From assembly GCA_029783825.1 (NCBI GenBank), contig JAREIK010002450.1, forward strand, positions 3,651,022 through 3,715,021: a stretch of DNA of 64,000 nt, read 5' to 3'. Source of the DNA: Sapria himalayana (Eukaryota > Streptophyta > Magnoliopsida > Malpighiales > Rafflesiaceae). The notes below the pieces were generated by a model. That model ran no database searches. It was not told the DNA's origin and saw nothing but the letters and a program-made list of their open reading frames with translations. The translations under genes and the position numbers were made by a program. Positions 33,430 through 45,440 of this stretch are shown one piece after another. Each line of letters begins with the position of its first letter. The first letter of the stretch is position 1.

Positions 33430-35735
33430 TAATGGCGCATTGACCACCTTAATAGATATGTCATCAATACACTAAAAAATATAATATATTAAAATATAGG
33501 CAAACTCAATTTAGTGACGGAGTCTTTAAAATTGGATTAACTTTAGGTTCATTAATCATTTTTAGTTATTTCAATGACTTTGGGATGAAAGACATGACAA
33601 AATTAATTACTTGTACTAGTCGTTCGATTAAATTTTCAGAGAATTATAGAGTAGTTCAAATTATGCAAACTTATTTATAGTCTCTTTATCATATAACTTT
33701 TAGGTCAATCAATATGAATGATATAATAAAATATTTTAAATTAGAAAAATAATTAGTAATTAAAAACTTACGAAATATAATAGACTGTTGTCTCTAACAT
33801 TCATTATTTGGACTACTCGTGATAATGTTTCATTTGCATACATCATCTTCTACAATGACCATTCTAAGTGGAAATGAAACAAAAAAATTTTAAGATATCA
33901 TAAAATTCTTCATTTTTATAATGATCCTGTCATATATAAGTGTATGACGAGAATTTTTAAGGAATACAATAACTAAAATAAAATTTTTAGTAATATATTC
34001 GATACGACTTCAAATAATTGTATCATGGTTAATATGTTTGTTAGAATAATTAGAGATGAATACTTAGTTGATATTTTCATGTAATGTGTATGTTTCACAT
34101 AATTAAACTAATAGTGCAAGCAGTAAAGAAATTTATTTTTTTCTGCATCAAAATATATTTGTTAAAATATAAAAAATGATATTCGACCACGTCAATGGTA
34201 AGAGTTATGAACTTATTATTAATGATTAAGACTATGAGAAATATATATATATATTGGAATTCCTAAAATTTTGTATAATACTACAAACATATATTTATCT
34301 CTGTATACTCCTATCACTTGTATTATATTTAGATGTATATTTAATATTAGTAGTTTGTTTAACAATTATAAAGGACACCTTGATAATTAAAACATAATAA
34401 TACATAATATTAGTAGTTTGTTTAGATGTACACTTCTAAAAATTAAAATGAAAAATAAGTATTTAAAATATTAGTCATTTTTTTAATGTGTGATTGCTTG
34501 TATGAATTATAATATTAATATGGAAGGGATATAAAATATATTAAATACATATACACTAACTTGAATCAAGCATAAGAACCAGATGATTGAATTCCTGAAA
34601 AATTATATAACATATTTATATATTTTGATATTGGTTATGAAATTTTTAGTGAGCCTCTGAGTACAGTCATGAACATTGTATTTAAAGATAACTATACCTT
34701 TTACATAGCTAGAAAAAAATAATAAGATGATCGATCAAATATGAGTGAACTTTCTCGATACTTAAATATTGATTACTTTTAAATCTTATTATATGATGAT
34801 AATATGATTTTAGATATATTGAATAAGTAGAAATTATATGAATCTATTTATCTCATGCTATCTACGATCACATGTAATCTATTGACTAATTCTATGCTTA
34901 ACATAAATTTGAGGTATTTTTTTGACTGTGAATGTTATTTTAAATAAGTGATCCAGATTAAAATCAAATATCTTAAAAGCTTTTTCATACTTAAAGGATT
35001 AGAAAGGTTCAAGAATGAGTATTTAGGATAGAGTGAAATAGTTACTGGTTAATGACGACTCATGTGACATTGAGAATATTGTTGCTATAGACACAAATTA
35101 ATTATAAATATTAGAGAATTGATGTGTGATTCATGTTGCTTTGATTTTACTATTAAAGTGATGTTTAGTTGTTTATTTTTAAAATTTTTAATTTATTATT
35201 ATTTGTCATACGATCTCATGAGGTGTGAAAGCAAAACATATGTATTTTTTTTATTGATTTATGAATTTACTTTATTTTAATTTATAATATTATTTAATTT
35301 TAATATTTTTTTTTAAAATTTACTTTAAAGTTTAAATTAAAATTTTATATTAAATCAATGCCGCAACAACACCTGGACTAGCACAACACTCTATAATGTT
35401 GTTGCTAAGTGCTCATTGACTACAACCCACTCGACTGCCCACTATCCATTTGACTATTGGCTATTGTTATGCCTTGTCACCACAGGCCAAATGTCACTCG
35501 GGTTTTGTTGTGTTGTGGGTAGGTTGGTCTGTCTTTGTTTGGCCAGTCATCGGTGGCAGTGCCATGCCATTGCTTGCTAAATTCATCACGACCCAGCTTG
35601 ACCCATTATGACACAACACACATAATTGACAAAGGCAGGTCTATGGCTTGTGATGGGTTGACATACTAGGTTCTCGTGCCAGCACGACATAGTGGTTTGA
35701 CTAGGCCACTAAAAGTTCGCCCATATAGGCATGAC
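33430..35735 (+). mobile_element. Decayed hAT transposon (copy D)
   Basis: At DNA level this follows the transposase of copies A-C from the post-BED region (33495 on) through the 'WTTRDN' block (33815), the first-aspartate block (33985-34020), the 'KYLKY' block (34450) and the C-terminal dimerisation region (34745-35060). A GC-rich tail with ccatttgac and gccatgcc words follows (35360-35735). Frames are broken everywhere, and a 5' end was not recognised. Older than copies A-C. Confidence 0.6.
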
Positions 35736-35974
35736 ATGTTCACTTGATATAAATAGTAAATATTGAAGCTATTTGACATACATTATAATTATAGGTGTCA
35801 AACGGTATGTGTCGGGGCGGCCCGACCTGTTTTTTCCAGGCCCGTCCATACTTTCGTGCCGGGCCAGGCACAACGCGGTTACTGTACCGTGTCGTGCCTG
35901 GCCCGACATAGTTTTGTAGAGTTCAGCCCGGCACGGGCCTGCGGCACGATCCGCCAGGGTTCGGCCCTACCGGG

Positions 35975-36180
35975 AGGAACCCTAAATTAAAAAAATTTGG
36001 GTTTCGGTGCGCGCTGTCGTGCCGAACCCCTAATTATAAAAAATTAGGGTTTCGGCATGCCCGAAACCCTAAATTAAAAAAATTAGGCTTTTGAGCGCCC
36101 GAAACCCTAATTTTAAAAAAAATTATGGTTTCGGCGCCCCCGTAACTCTGATTTTGAAAAAATTTTGGTTTCGGCACGGT
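35975..36180. repeat. Palindromic tandem array of gaaaccctaatt / aattagggtttc
   Basis: About four units of roughly 50 bases. Each pairs a gaaaccctaa-type arm with a ttagggtttcgg-type arm across an A/T-rich loop, so each could fold into a hairpin. It is part of the non-autonomous hAT. Confidence 0.65.
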
Positions 36181-36311
36181 ACCGTGCCGACGGGCCATGG
36201 TAGAGGTGTCAACCGGGCTGGCCCGGCCCGGCCCGGCATGAGGTATGGCACGGTTCGGCCATGCCTGGGTCGGCCCGACACGTGAAAAACCCGTGCTCGG
36301 GTAAGGAACGA

Positions 36312-36395
36312 GCCATGCCGTGCCTAACTCGTGCCATGCCGTGCCTAACTCGTGCCATGCCGTGCCTAACTCGTGCCATGCCGTGCCTGACCCAG
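36312..36395. repeat. 21-bp tandem repeat, four units, in hAT subterminal region
   Basis: Units start at 36312, 36333, 36354 and 36375, each opening gccatgccgtgcct. The first three are identical. Subterminal repeats in hAT elements are often transposase binding sites; that role is inferred. Confidence 0.85.
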
Positions 36396-36529
36396 CACTG
36401 TTCGGTGGCCGTGGCACGACACACCGGCACAAGTTCGTCCCGTGTTTCTCTTGCTTCTCCCCTCCCACAAAAAAGACCGTGGGTCGGGTCTGATTGGATC
36501 AGACCCGCCGTCCACTGAGCCGACCCAAT

Positions 36530-36554
36530 CCCCCCCCCCCCCCCCCCCCCCCCC
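36530..36554. repeat. Run of 25 C (25 G on the other strand)
   Basis: Uninterrupted homopolymer inside hAT copy B. Its length could be affected by sequencing or assembly error. Confidence 0.8.
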
Positions 36555-37060
36555 AACGGGCAAAAAAAATTAAAAAAAAATTAAAATTTTAGCCGTTGGA
36601 TCTCGCCTCCAACGGCTAGGGGGCAGAATCCAATGCCCCTCATGATTATGCCCCCTAAAAAATAAAAAAAAAATAAAAAGAATGATTTTTTTTTTTAAAT
36701 ATTTTTTTTAATCTATAAATTCCAACCCTCCTTTCTATAACATTTATGTTTTTCATAAATATTTTTTCTTTCAAATCTCACATTTTCTCTTAAAAATCTT
36801 GCTTCTCACTCTCGGGACTCGGGATTTCGGCATTCGGCTTGGATTTTCGGGAATCTCAACTTGAGTTTTTAATTTTCAGCTTGACTGTGGTGCACCGTGT
36901 ATGTGATCGACCTTACTGCTTTTACCGGATAATTTATTTTAAGTTTTTTTACTTTCTCTTTTTCTCTCTCTAGTTTCTTTCTCTAGACCAAAAATAGAAA
37001 ATTTTAAAATCAGTCATCTAGTTTCTAAATAACTATTATGATTAACAAAAATCCTAAAAA

Positions 37061-39168
37061 ATGACAAATACTAATGAAACATATTTAAATTTAGAAAATA
37101 AAAATCTTATACAGAGGTCTGGGACTACTGAAACTTTGGTTTCTCTAGTCGTCTCGACCCAAACTTCTAAAAAACAAAAAATTAGGACTTCTGTAGTTTG
37201 GACTCATTTTAATATAATAAAACAAAAAAAATGTTAGGGGTGAGGAAGAAGAAATGACAGTGCAAATATTGTATGAGACTTTTAACATGTAAGAGTTCGT
37301 TTGGGACTGGGCACCTTAAGAGGCATGCTGAATTATGCACCAAAAAACATTGTCCATTAGATCCTTGGTAAACCCAACTTGGCACTGCATCTTTTGAGAC
37401 TGGATCGAGTTTAGTCTCAAAGTTTACTCCCTTCATATACTCCAGCGAGTTGGGTAGGGACGACATGGCCAGACTTATCACATTGATGGGTCTTCCAATC
37501 AAAATTTCGGAAGATCCAAGGGTAGTGCATATCATGCAGACATATTTTCAGCCTGCTTATCGTAGGATTCCTAGGTCCACATCTAGGAATGACATATTAA
37601 AAATATATAAGTTAGAAAAACAAAAAATAATTAATGAATTTATGGCATATAGTGGAGTGATGTCCGTGAATTTTGATATCTGGACTAGTCACGATGAATC
37701 ATCTTATGCATGTCTCACCATCCACTATGTAGATTCTAACTGGATTACGAATAAAAAAATTTTAGGATTTTCTGAGATTCTTCATCATCATGATGGTCCG
37801 GTCATTTTTGAGTGTATGATGAAAGTCTTTAGGGAATATAAAATTCAAAATAAAATTTTTAGTGTCACATTCGATAACGCATCTAATAATGGAGTAGCGA
37901 TTAAAATGTTTGTTAGGAATATTAGAGACACACCATTAGAAGAGATTTTTCATGTCAGATGCATGTGTCACGTGATTAATCTGATTGTTCAAGCGGGTAT
38001 GAAGGTGTATTCCCCCGTATTGGATAATATACGTAATGTACTAAAATATATTCACACTCCTCGCAGACAACAAGAGTTTGATAGTCTATGTTTGTCTGTG
38101 AATCTTAAGAAGAATGAATTCCAATCGGATGTGAGACATCGTTAGAATTACACTTACCTGATGTTGGAATCATGTGTTGGATACGAACACGTGATATTTG
38201 ATTACGTCAATAGTAAGAGTGACGAACTTATTATTGACGACACTTATTGGGCTTCAGGAATTTCATTTATGCAATTCCTGAAGATTTTTTATGACGCGAT
38301 GATCATATGTTCGTCGGTTTATATGCCCACGACTTGCATTGCATTCTGGTGCATATGTAATATTAGTAGCATGTTTAGAAAGTATCGAGCTGACACGACA
38401 CTTAGCCATATGGTTGCAGAGATGGGAACCAAGTACTTAAAGTACTGGTCCATTATTCCTTCTCTTTATTACCTCGTTGCATGCATGGACCCTAGGGTTA
38501 AGGTGGAAGGGGTAGAAAATATCCTAACTTACATTTCCTCGTGTATGAACCTGGAAGATCCACCTGAATGGTTCATTCACGAGAAGTTGACTGACCTATT
38601 CACATACTACGATACTAGGTATGGTGGTGGTAATAGTGAGACTATGATTACGGACATGGATACCTTGTTTGGAGATGATGAATTTTCCATTCAGCTAGTC
38701 AGGGGGAAATGTAGGGGTGAACCATCACATATGAGCGAGCTTTCTCGGTACTTAGATACCGATTACTGCGCAATCCTATCACATCCTGATACTAAGAATC
38801 TTGATATATTATAGTGGTGGAAATCATATGAGTCCACTTTTTCCGTGCTATCTAGGATAACAAAGGATCTACTTACTCTTCTGGTGTCGAGCGTAGCATC
38901 GGAGTCTGCTTTTTCTGTTGCAGTGAATGTGATTTCGGATAGAAGATCAAGATTACGTCCAGATATGTTGAGACATTGTCTTGTTTGAAGGATTGAGAGG
39001 ATTCGAGGTCTAGCATTCATGATCGTGCTGGAGCTGGGACTGGGGCAGGGACTGCAGCCGCATCCACTGCGATAGCAGATGAGTTGATTGCTGATGATGA
39101 TGATCCATATGATATTGATCTTGATATTACGGCTGATGATGCTCATGATATGCCGATTGACGATTGAT
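37061..39168 (+). pseudogene. Ac-like hAT transposase pseudogene, copy B
   Basis: The start at 37061 opens 'MTNTNETYLNLENKNL'. A 2-bp loss near 37258, relative to copy A, shifts the BED finger out of frame. From 37450 an open stretch of 231 codons carries 'DILKIYKLEKQK', 'FDIWTSHDESSYACLTIHYV', 'VTFDNASNNGVAI' (first D) and 'HVRCMCHVINLIVQ', ending at TAG 38143-38145 in place of the conserved RW tryptophan. The next 217 codons carry 'KYLKYWS' and 'MDPRVKV' (second D) up to TAG 38812-38814 just before 'WWKSYEST'. The dimerisation block keeps 'SSVASESAFSVA' with the catalytic E at 38902-38904. It is the best-preserved active site of the three copies. Confidence 0.82.
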
Positions 39169-40013
39169 GATGATCTACTATTTTTTGATTTCAATGTTTT
39201 GTTTTTTATTGATTGTACGCTTTATTTATATGTTACGTTGAAACTTTAATTTGTTTGGTTCGAACCTTTGGTATCTAATGACTGATAGTCATTTTTTATT
39301 TCGTTTGTCTGTGTTTTTTTTACTTTTTCAATTTTTTTTAACATAATTTATTGATTTATTTATTTTTTTGTTTTAATTTTTCATTTAAAAATTTATAACT
39401 ATATTATATAATTTTAATAAATTTTAAACTAATTTTATATTACATTATAAAAAAAATTTTAACTTTGTAATTTTAATAAATTTTAACAATTTTCATATTA
39501 TAAATATATAATATTATACATTATCTATAATTTTATATATAATTTAATAATTTATATATGCAAATTAAAAATTAAAACACTAAATTATAAAAAGAAAAAT
39601 TTTTTTACCTGGCCTGTACGGACATGCCGGCCCGAGCGGGCCTGGCACGGGCCACCTTGCCGATGAGCCATGTCGGGCCCAACTTTTTAAAACTGTGATG
39701 GGCCAGGCATGGCACAGTATAGTAATCGTGCCGAGCCTGACCTGACACGAAAGCATGCCCGTGCTCAAAAAAATGGGCCTGCCTGGCCCGTTTGACACCT
39801 CTAGGCCACGGTGCCGTGCCGGGCCAGCCACGGTGCCGTGTCGGGCTAACCTCGGCATGAGGCCCGGCTGGCCTTGGCACGGCACGGCACGATTGTGCAG
39901 TGGTCGTGCACGGCACGAACTTGGGCAGGGGAAATTACCGTGCCGGGCCAGCCTAGGCACGGCCGAATCGTGTCGTGCCTCGTGCCGGCCTGGCTGACAC
40001 CTCTAATTATAAT

Positions 40014-41113
40014 ATATTAATATTTTATATTTATATTAAATTAAATTTTTATTATTTTATTAAATATATATAAAAAATTGTGATCTAGGATAGAACACAC
40101 TTGTGTAAATCATGAATATTTATTATTAACAATAATAAATTATATGAATTCCTCTTGGGTTTCATATTTGATAGGTTCTTATATATATGATTGTATAAGA
40201 CTAAATGAATTTTTATATACACCTATATGATGGGTAAATTACAAAGTTATGGTATATTTTTTTAATTGATATCTCATAAGGTAAGAATACTTTTAAAACT
40301 AAGATAAATAATTCTTAATTTTTTTAGTAATGAGTAACCAAATTGAGAATATATTTTTAAAGTTTCAAACCCAATCAAATACTAAGTAAGAGTTGCAACA
40401 GTAAAAGAAAAGTTATATAATTTATCATGTCATAAGAGAAAACTAACAAAATTTTTAATCATGTATTAAAAATAATTTATTAAGAAAAGACTAACAAATT
40501 AATGAGAGAAGCAAAACAAATTCAAAAAAATGAAAAATTAAGTTGAATACTATCATGCTTAATGACATTTCAAAAATTAACTAAGATGCCTCACTCTCGA
40601 CTTTCCATTGGGGAGGAATCTCGAATTCCCCATTTAATAGGTGATATGGTGGGATCAATTTGCATTTAATGCTTTCCTATTCCTCTCTGGAAAGAATTAC
40701 CAACAATTTTTTTTGGAATGGCTAATTGTCATGTAGTGTATACAATGAACTCAGACTCTCTTATCTCTGGCTTTACTACGACGAGTTCCACTTGACTATT
40801 GGTTAGTGCAGAGTGAGATGTCTTCTCTCTTATAAATTAGATTATTCAATAATGTAATTCTAAATTGGTAGAAAATTCTTTATCATCCAAAATTTAGTTG
40901 CAAAAGGTTGAAAACTCTTCTGAGAATGAATGTAGGAATATAATTCCCATAAACCTTTCTAATTGTTTTACTCTTTCTATAACATTAATCTCAGCTAGAA
41001 AAATCTTTAGAAATTATGTAGTCAACTGAGTGAAATGTATAAAATGAGTATTAACCTACTCAGACTCATTGATCTTTTCTATATCATGTATTTGTGTTGT
41101 TTGGGATGATTGT
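40014..41113. other. Unassigned gap, possible LINE scrap
   Basis: Mostly AT-rich decay. Around 40640-40730 'IPLWKELPTIFFGM' faintly resembles the 'P--I--KI-K--R-FLWG' segment of LINE RT tails, but no second block confirms it. Confidence 0.3.
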
Positions 41114-41361
41114 TGTTGAAATTTATTATTTTTTTATATTTGTTATTTTTTGTGTTTTATGTTTGTGATAAGAGCACCTAGTATGCATGAGTTGTCTCAA
41201 TCAAATTGTCTCTAATATAAGGGATTTTATATGAGGTATTTCATATTCAAATATTATTGAGTTTAAGATATTGAAGTCAAAGTTGTATTGTTTTATTTTC
41301 AAGTTATGTTAAATTAATTTTAGTTAATATTTATTTTATATTCATATCTCAATTTGTAACA
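41114..41361 (+). repeat. 5' LTR of element H
   Basis: 248 bp, tgttgaaatt...tttgtaaca, followed at once by the decayed primer site (8 of 12 bases agree with tggtatcagagc). Confidence 0.6.
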
Positions 41362-41586
41362 TGATATTGGAGTTATATCATAGGAAATAAAATTGTATGA
41401 GAGTATGTATATAAGTTAAGATTGTAAACACTAAAGAAGTGTGTGTGATATGCTATTGTTGCATACCATTGTGTGCAACAAAAAAATAAAACAAAAAAAA
41501 AGCAAAAGAAAAGCAAAAAAAAAAGAATAGAAATAAAAAAATGTTGACTTTAAATAGCAAGTGCACACTAAGTTTGCGCATGATGG

Positions 41587-41879
41587 TGTTAGAAGAAAGA
41601 TAGAGAAAGATGAAGAAAGAACCACACTTCACCAAATAATACTTAAGAAAATGCTTTAAATTTTTTTTTGAATGATTAAAATACTAATACAAGATGAGTA
41701 TTTATAAGTTACAAGATTCAATCTCAACTATATAATTTTAAGCCATTAAATTTTTATATAACTTAAACCATTAAATTCTCACCTAACTTTGATCGAGATT
41801 TTATGATAACTTTGAATATTATTTTCAAAATTCAAATCTATCATTCTTCTAGATTAATAAATAAGTTTATATTTTAACA
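41587..41879 (-). repeat. 3' LTR of Copia F
   Basis: 293 bp. It shares ttttaagccattaaatt and aaattctcacctaac with the other LTR and is about four-fifths identical by eye. Confidence 0.85.
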
Positions 41880-43184
41880 TCCTCTATTAAATTTGATTTC
41901 ATAACTTTAAGTAAGCTTCTTAGTCTTGTAATGTTTTTTTGCTTAAGTGGTTTGGTAAAAATATTGACTAATTGATCATGAGATTTCACATTTTTCAATT
42001 GCATATTATTCTTTGCAATGTATTCTCTAATATAGTGATAGCAAGTATCAATATGTTTATTTCGATCATGGAAGACTAAGTTCTTAGCCAAAGTTATTGT
42101 TGACTCGTTGTCCACAAAAATCTTGGTCGACTCTTCTTGTGGCACACCTAATTTTTTTAATAGATTTCAAAGCTAGATTATATGACAAAAATAAGTGGTA
42201 GTCACTACATATTTAGCTTCACATGTGAGAAGAGTAACAATTGGTTGCTTCTTTGATGCTCAAATACAAGTAGTGCATCCCATATAGAATACAAAATTAG
42301 TGGTACTTTTGTGATCATCTTTGTCTCTGCTCCAATCTTTATCTCTATACCCAATAATCTTATAATTATTAAATATAGAATAATACAAGTCGAAGTCTAT
42401 AATGCCTTTAATTTAATTGAAAATTTTCTTTACTTCTTTCTAATGAGTTGATTCTCCTTATATTGACTGTTGACTCTAACCACATAAAGAATATCAAGTC
42501 TTATACATGTTAGGTAGCGCAAGCTTCCTATCAAGTTTTTTTAGAGGGTGACATCCACCCTACTTTTTTCTTCATGCCTGGACAATTTAATTTTTTTTTT
42601 TATTGGTGTGTCAATTGGATTAGAGTTATCAATCTTAAACTTTTTAAGTATATTTTTAGCATAACCTTCTTGAATGATTAAAATTCTTTTCTCTTCTTGC
42701 TTAACTTAAATTCTGAGGTAATAAGACATGAATCCAATGTCAATCATTTTGAACTATTTCATCATATCTTTCTTAATTTTGTCGAACATGCTTGGATTGC
42801 TACTTGTGAAGTTTAAGTTATCTACATGTAAGCACACAATAAGAATATCAATATTTTTGATTTTAATATAGATTGCATGCTTTTATGGATATTTGATGTA
42901 ATTTTTTTCTTGAAGGTATTTGTTAATTCGAGCATTCTAAGCTCTCAGAGCTTACTTTAATCTATAGAGTACCTTCTCCAACTTTAAGACTATCTTCTTT
43001 TTCTTTTACTTCAAACTCATGTGGTTGCTCAATATAGAGTTCTTCTTCGAGTACTCTATTTAGGAAGGTTATTTTTACATCCATTTGATGTATCTTTCAA
43101 CTATTTTTAACATTCAAGGAGATAAAAAATCTAATAATATTTAATCGAGCAACCGGATGCTTCACACATCAATAGGATACCCAT
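41880..43184 (-). pseudogene. Copia F reverse transcriptase (C-terminal) and RNase H
   Basis: On the minus strand: 'ARLNIIRFFISLNVKNS' (about 43145-43095), 'QMDVKITFLNRVLEEELYIE', then 'HVDNLNFTSSN' where YVDDLI-type text is expected, 'YLTCIRLDILY', 'GYRDKDWSRDKDDHKSTTNF', and an open end at 42145-41867 with 'KIFVDNESTITLAKNLVFHD', 'HYIREYIA', 'DQLVNIFTKPLK'. The catalytic YVDD has become HVDN, so the active site is lost. The pattern is of Tnt1/Tork lineage. Confidence 0.8.
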
Positions 43185-44545
43185 ATATTTTCTTTGCAGA
43201 TCTGTAGTCCTTTCTGCAAGGTCATAATTTTTGCCTGCAAGATCGATGATGCTTCATCTCTCAACGTGAATATTTTCATTAATATTCCTTTTGTATTTCT
43301 TATTGATCTTCCCCTGTCTGCCGCTCTCATCTCTCTATTAAAGCTGTCATCCTTGTTAAGGGTTAAAGTACCTTGCGGTGGCTTATTTCAGCTAATAACT
43401 TTTATTTTTGGCTTTTTTTTATTTGCGTATAGAGACTCCAAGCTTTTTTTCTACTTTCATCCATTTCTACACTTCTATCTTTTATAGGATTACAAGCTGA
43501 GATAACTGTAATATCTCTTTTAATATCTTCTAATATTTTTTCAGCAATCATCGGGATGCCTTCAAATCTATTTTTATTCCTCGCTTTTCATAAGCACCAA
43601 ACTACTATGTGCGAGGTATAATTTCTCATCCATTTCAATATTTTATTTTTCATATGCTTTTTGTTTCACTTTTCTAATCTTTCTTTTAAGTCTTGTTTAC
43701 TTCTTTCAATTTCAAATTCTACCTCTAATTTCTGCCAAATTTGTGTCACTATCTTTCTTGTAGAGAAAAGATGATTAATATTTTTAGCCTTTTTTAAACA
43801 GTATTTACATCTGGATGCTAGTTTAATTCATTTCCTTTGTATGCTATCATCGACTAGAATTGCGTTTGATAGTAGTTTTCACATAAATACATTTATTTTT
43901 TGTGGTAGTCCTTTTATCCATATTTTCTTGAATAATTCTTGCATTAGTCTTTTATTTCTTATTATCTCTTTTACACTATTTAACGTGAATTTTCTTTGTG
44001 GGTTCAATTTTCGTTTTCATCTCCTATTCATTAATATTGTGTTTTTTTCAACTATATCTTACTGTTTTTGCATTAGTTTCCAACTCTTAGATGCTTTACT
44101 TAGGTTATGGAACACATTATTTTCGGTTCCATACCTCGCTTTTATGTATTTTGCCCACAAACCTCCATTCTATTTCAGTCTTTACTAATTTTTGAATGCC
44201 CATGCTTTTGCTATGTCATCCAAAGAGGAGAAGCCCTAAACTAGTTTCTTCTTTTGGGTAACATACATCTGTCCATTTTTTTCAATGCAACTTTTTTTTA
44301 TCATCTTTTTTATCTCATAAAAAATTTGAAATTTCTCTTTCTAGTTTTTTTATTATAATTTTGGGTGGTTGAATCACCATTAAATATGTGCGAACAATTC
44401 CTGTAGCATGTGAGTAATCAACATGATTCTTCCCGCCATATTTAGCAAATCTACTTTCCAACCAGCTATTCTTTGTCTCATTTTTTCTACTAAGTATTCT
44501 AAATTCTCATTTTTTACTCTTCCTTCCTATATCGAGTAGTCTCCT
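43185..44545 (-). mobile_element. LINE D internal fragment inside Copia F
   Basis: On the minus strand, from about 44545: 'EYLVEKMRQRIAGWK' and 'MLITHML' (RT tail), 'WAKYIKARYG', zf-RVT 'WIKGLPQKINVFM', 'KLASRCKYCL', 'NINHLF' (about 43930-43770), then RNase H 'SSILQ'-type text stopping near 'LQICKENI' (43190). Both LINE ends are missing, including the 3' UTR and tail, which is unusual for a LINE insertion. The sense is the same as Copia F. It replaces the Copia stretch from mid-integrase to early RT. Confidence 0.72.
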
Positions 44546-45440
44546 TATCTCATGACTTTGATTACGAATTCAATTTTCTTTTCAACAAGGGATTTGAACT
44601 TTTTTAATTTTTCAAATAACTCTTTTTTCATTTTGAGAAAATATACTCATTTTTTTCTTGAAAAATCATCTATAAAGAAAAATAAATAGTTGCTCTTACC
44701 AAGTATGTTTGACTTGATTGGACGGCACATATTCGTATTATGAGTTTTAGTGGCTTCTAAGTTTTTGAACTTGATTGCTTCCCAAGTAAACATCCTTCAC
44801 ATACTTGATCAAATTGACTAATTGCTGGTAGTTCTTTCTTCATTTGCTTCTTGAAGAGTAATTCTAATCCTGTAACGTTGAGATGTCCAAATCAAAGATG
44901 CCAAAGCCAAGTTGTATCTTTGTAACATACTTTGAGACACTTTGTAAGATCATTTTGAATGATGAGAATAAATATTTTATCTTTTGACATCAGGACCTTG
45001 ATAATTAAATTATTCTCTCTCTTATAGAAAGATTGTTATTTTTTAGATGAATTTCTTAATCTTTCTCTATGAGTTATCCTATGCTCAAAATATTATTCTT
45101 CAAGTTTGACACATAATAAACATTAGAAATGAATTGATAATTTTTATTCTTCAATCGGATAATGATGTTACCTCTATCTTTCACTGTTATCTTTGATTCA
45201 TTTCTAAAAATTACGTTACCACTCATCACTTCATCAAGCTAAATGAATATGTTATTATTCTCACACATATAATTGTTTTTTATCAGAGTCAATGTACTAT
45301 GAGTTATCTTTACCTCTTGTATTGCACTTATAAGTCAACAGCAAAGTATTATTTTTTGATTTCTTTCTTTCGTATAGTTGATCTTCTCATCAACTCTTTT
45401 ATTTTGTTGAAGCTTTACATTTTGAAGCATAATAAATAAG
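44546..45440 (-). pseudogene. Copia F protease, GAG-pre-integrase and integrase start
   Basis: On the minus strand: remains of the D-S-G-A protease block ('YIDSDKK', about 45330), an env-like spacer, GAG-pre-integrase 'LKVCYKDTTWLWHL*FGHLN' (about 44945-44890), the finger end 'QVCEGCLLGKQ' (about 44810), then 'FFKKKMSIFSQ' and 'KSLVEKKIEFVIKV' (44600-44550). The text is Copia up to about 44550 and LINE beyond it. Confidence 0.75.

Larger units (their letters stand above)
36201..39803 (+). mobile_element. hAT transposon copy B (full length, 3.6 kb)
   Basis: Termini are tagaggtgtcaa (36201) and ttgacacctcta (ending 39803), flanked by ggccatgg (36193-36200) and ggccacgg (39804-39811), an 8-bp duplication with one mismatch. 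The ends are GC-rich (ggcccggcccgg words), whereas the middle is AT-rich and encodes a transposase. It sits inside the non-autonomous hAT, which has the same terminal sequence. Confidence 0.9.
35790..40005. mobile_element. Non-autonomous hAT element interrupted by hAT copy B
   Basis: Perfect 8-bp duplications attataat flank it (35782-35789 and 40006-40013). Terminal inverted repeats are tataggtgtcaa (left) and tgacacctcta (right). Without the nested element it is only about 610 bp: 35790-36200 plus 39812-40005. It has no coding capacity. The GC-rich ends carry ggcccggc and cacggtgccgtg words, and a palindromic tandem array lies at about 35975-36180. Confidence 0.88.

Noticed and set aside
35975..36180. 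Interstitial telomeric repeat
   Set aside because: The aaaccctaa words are spaced in a ~50-bp palindromic unit, not in a 7-bp tandem, so this is transposon structure.
36034..36563. Long overlapping ORFs on both strands in the GC-rich left arm of hAT copy B (up to 144 codons)
   Set aside because: They translate GC-rich subterminal repeats (gtgcc/ggcac), are repetitive, overlap on both strands, and match no family. High GC removes stop codons by chance.
39580..39997. Overlapping ORFs at the right arm of hAT copy B
   Set aside because: Same cause: GC-rich inverted-repeat zone with few stops. It crosses two transposon boundaries.
42872..44188. Plus-strand ORFs around 43194-43487 and 43841-44188 as genes
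   Set aside because: The minus strand here reads LINE zf-RVT and RNase H; the plus-strand ORFs are its antisense and look hydrophobic only because the LINE is lysine/asparagine-rich.
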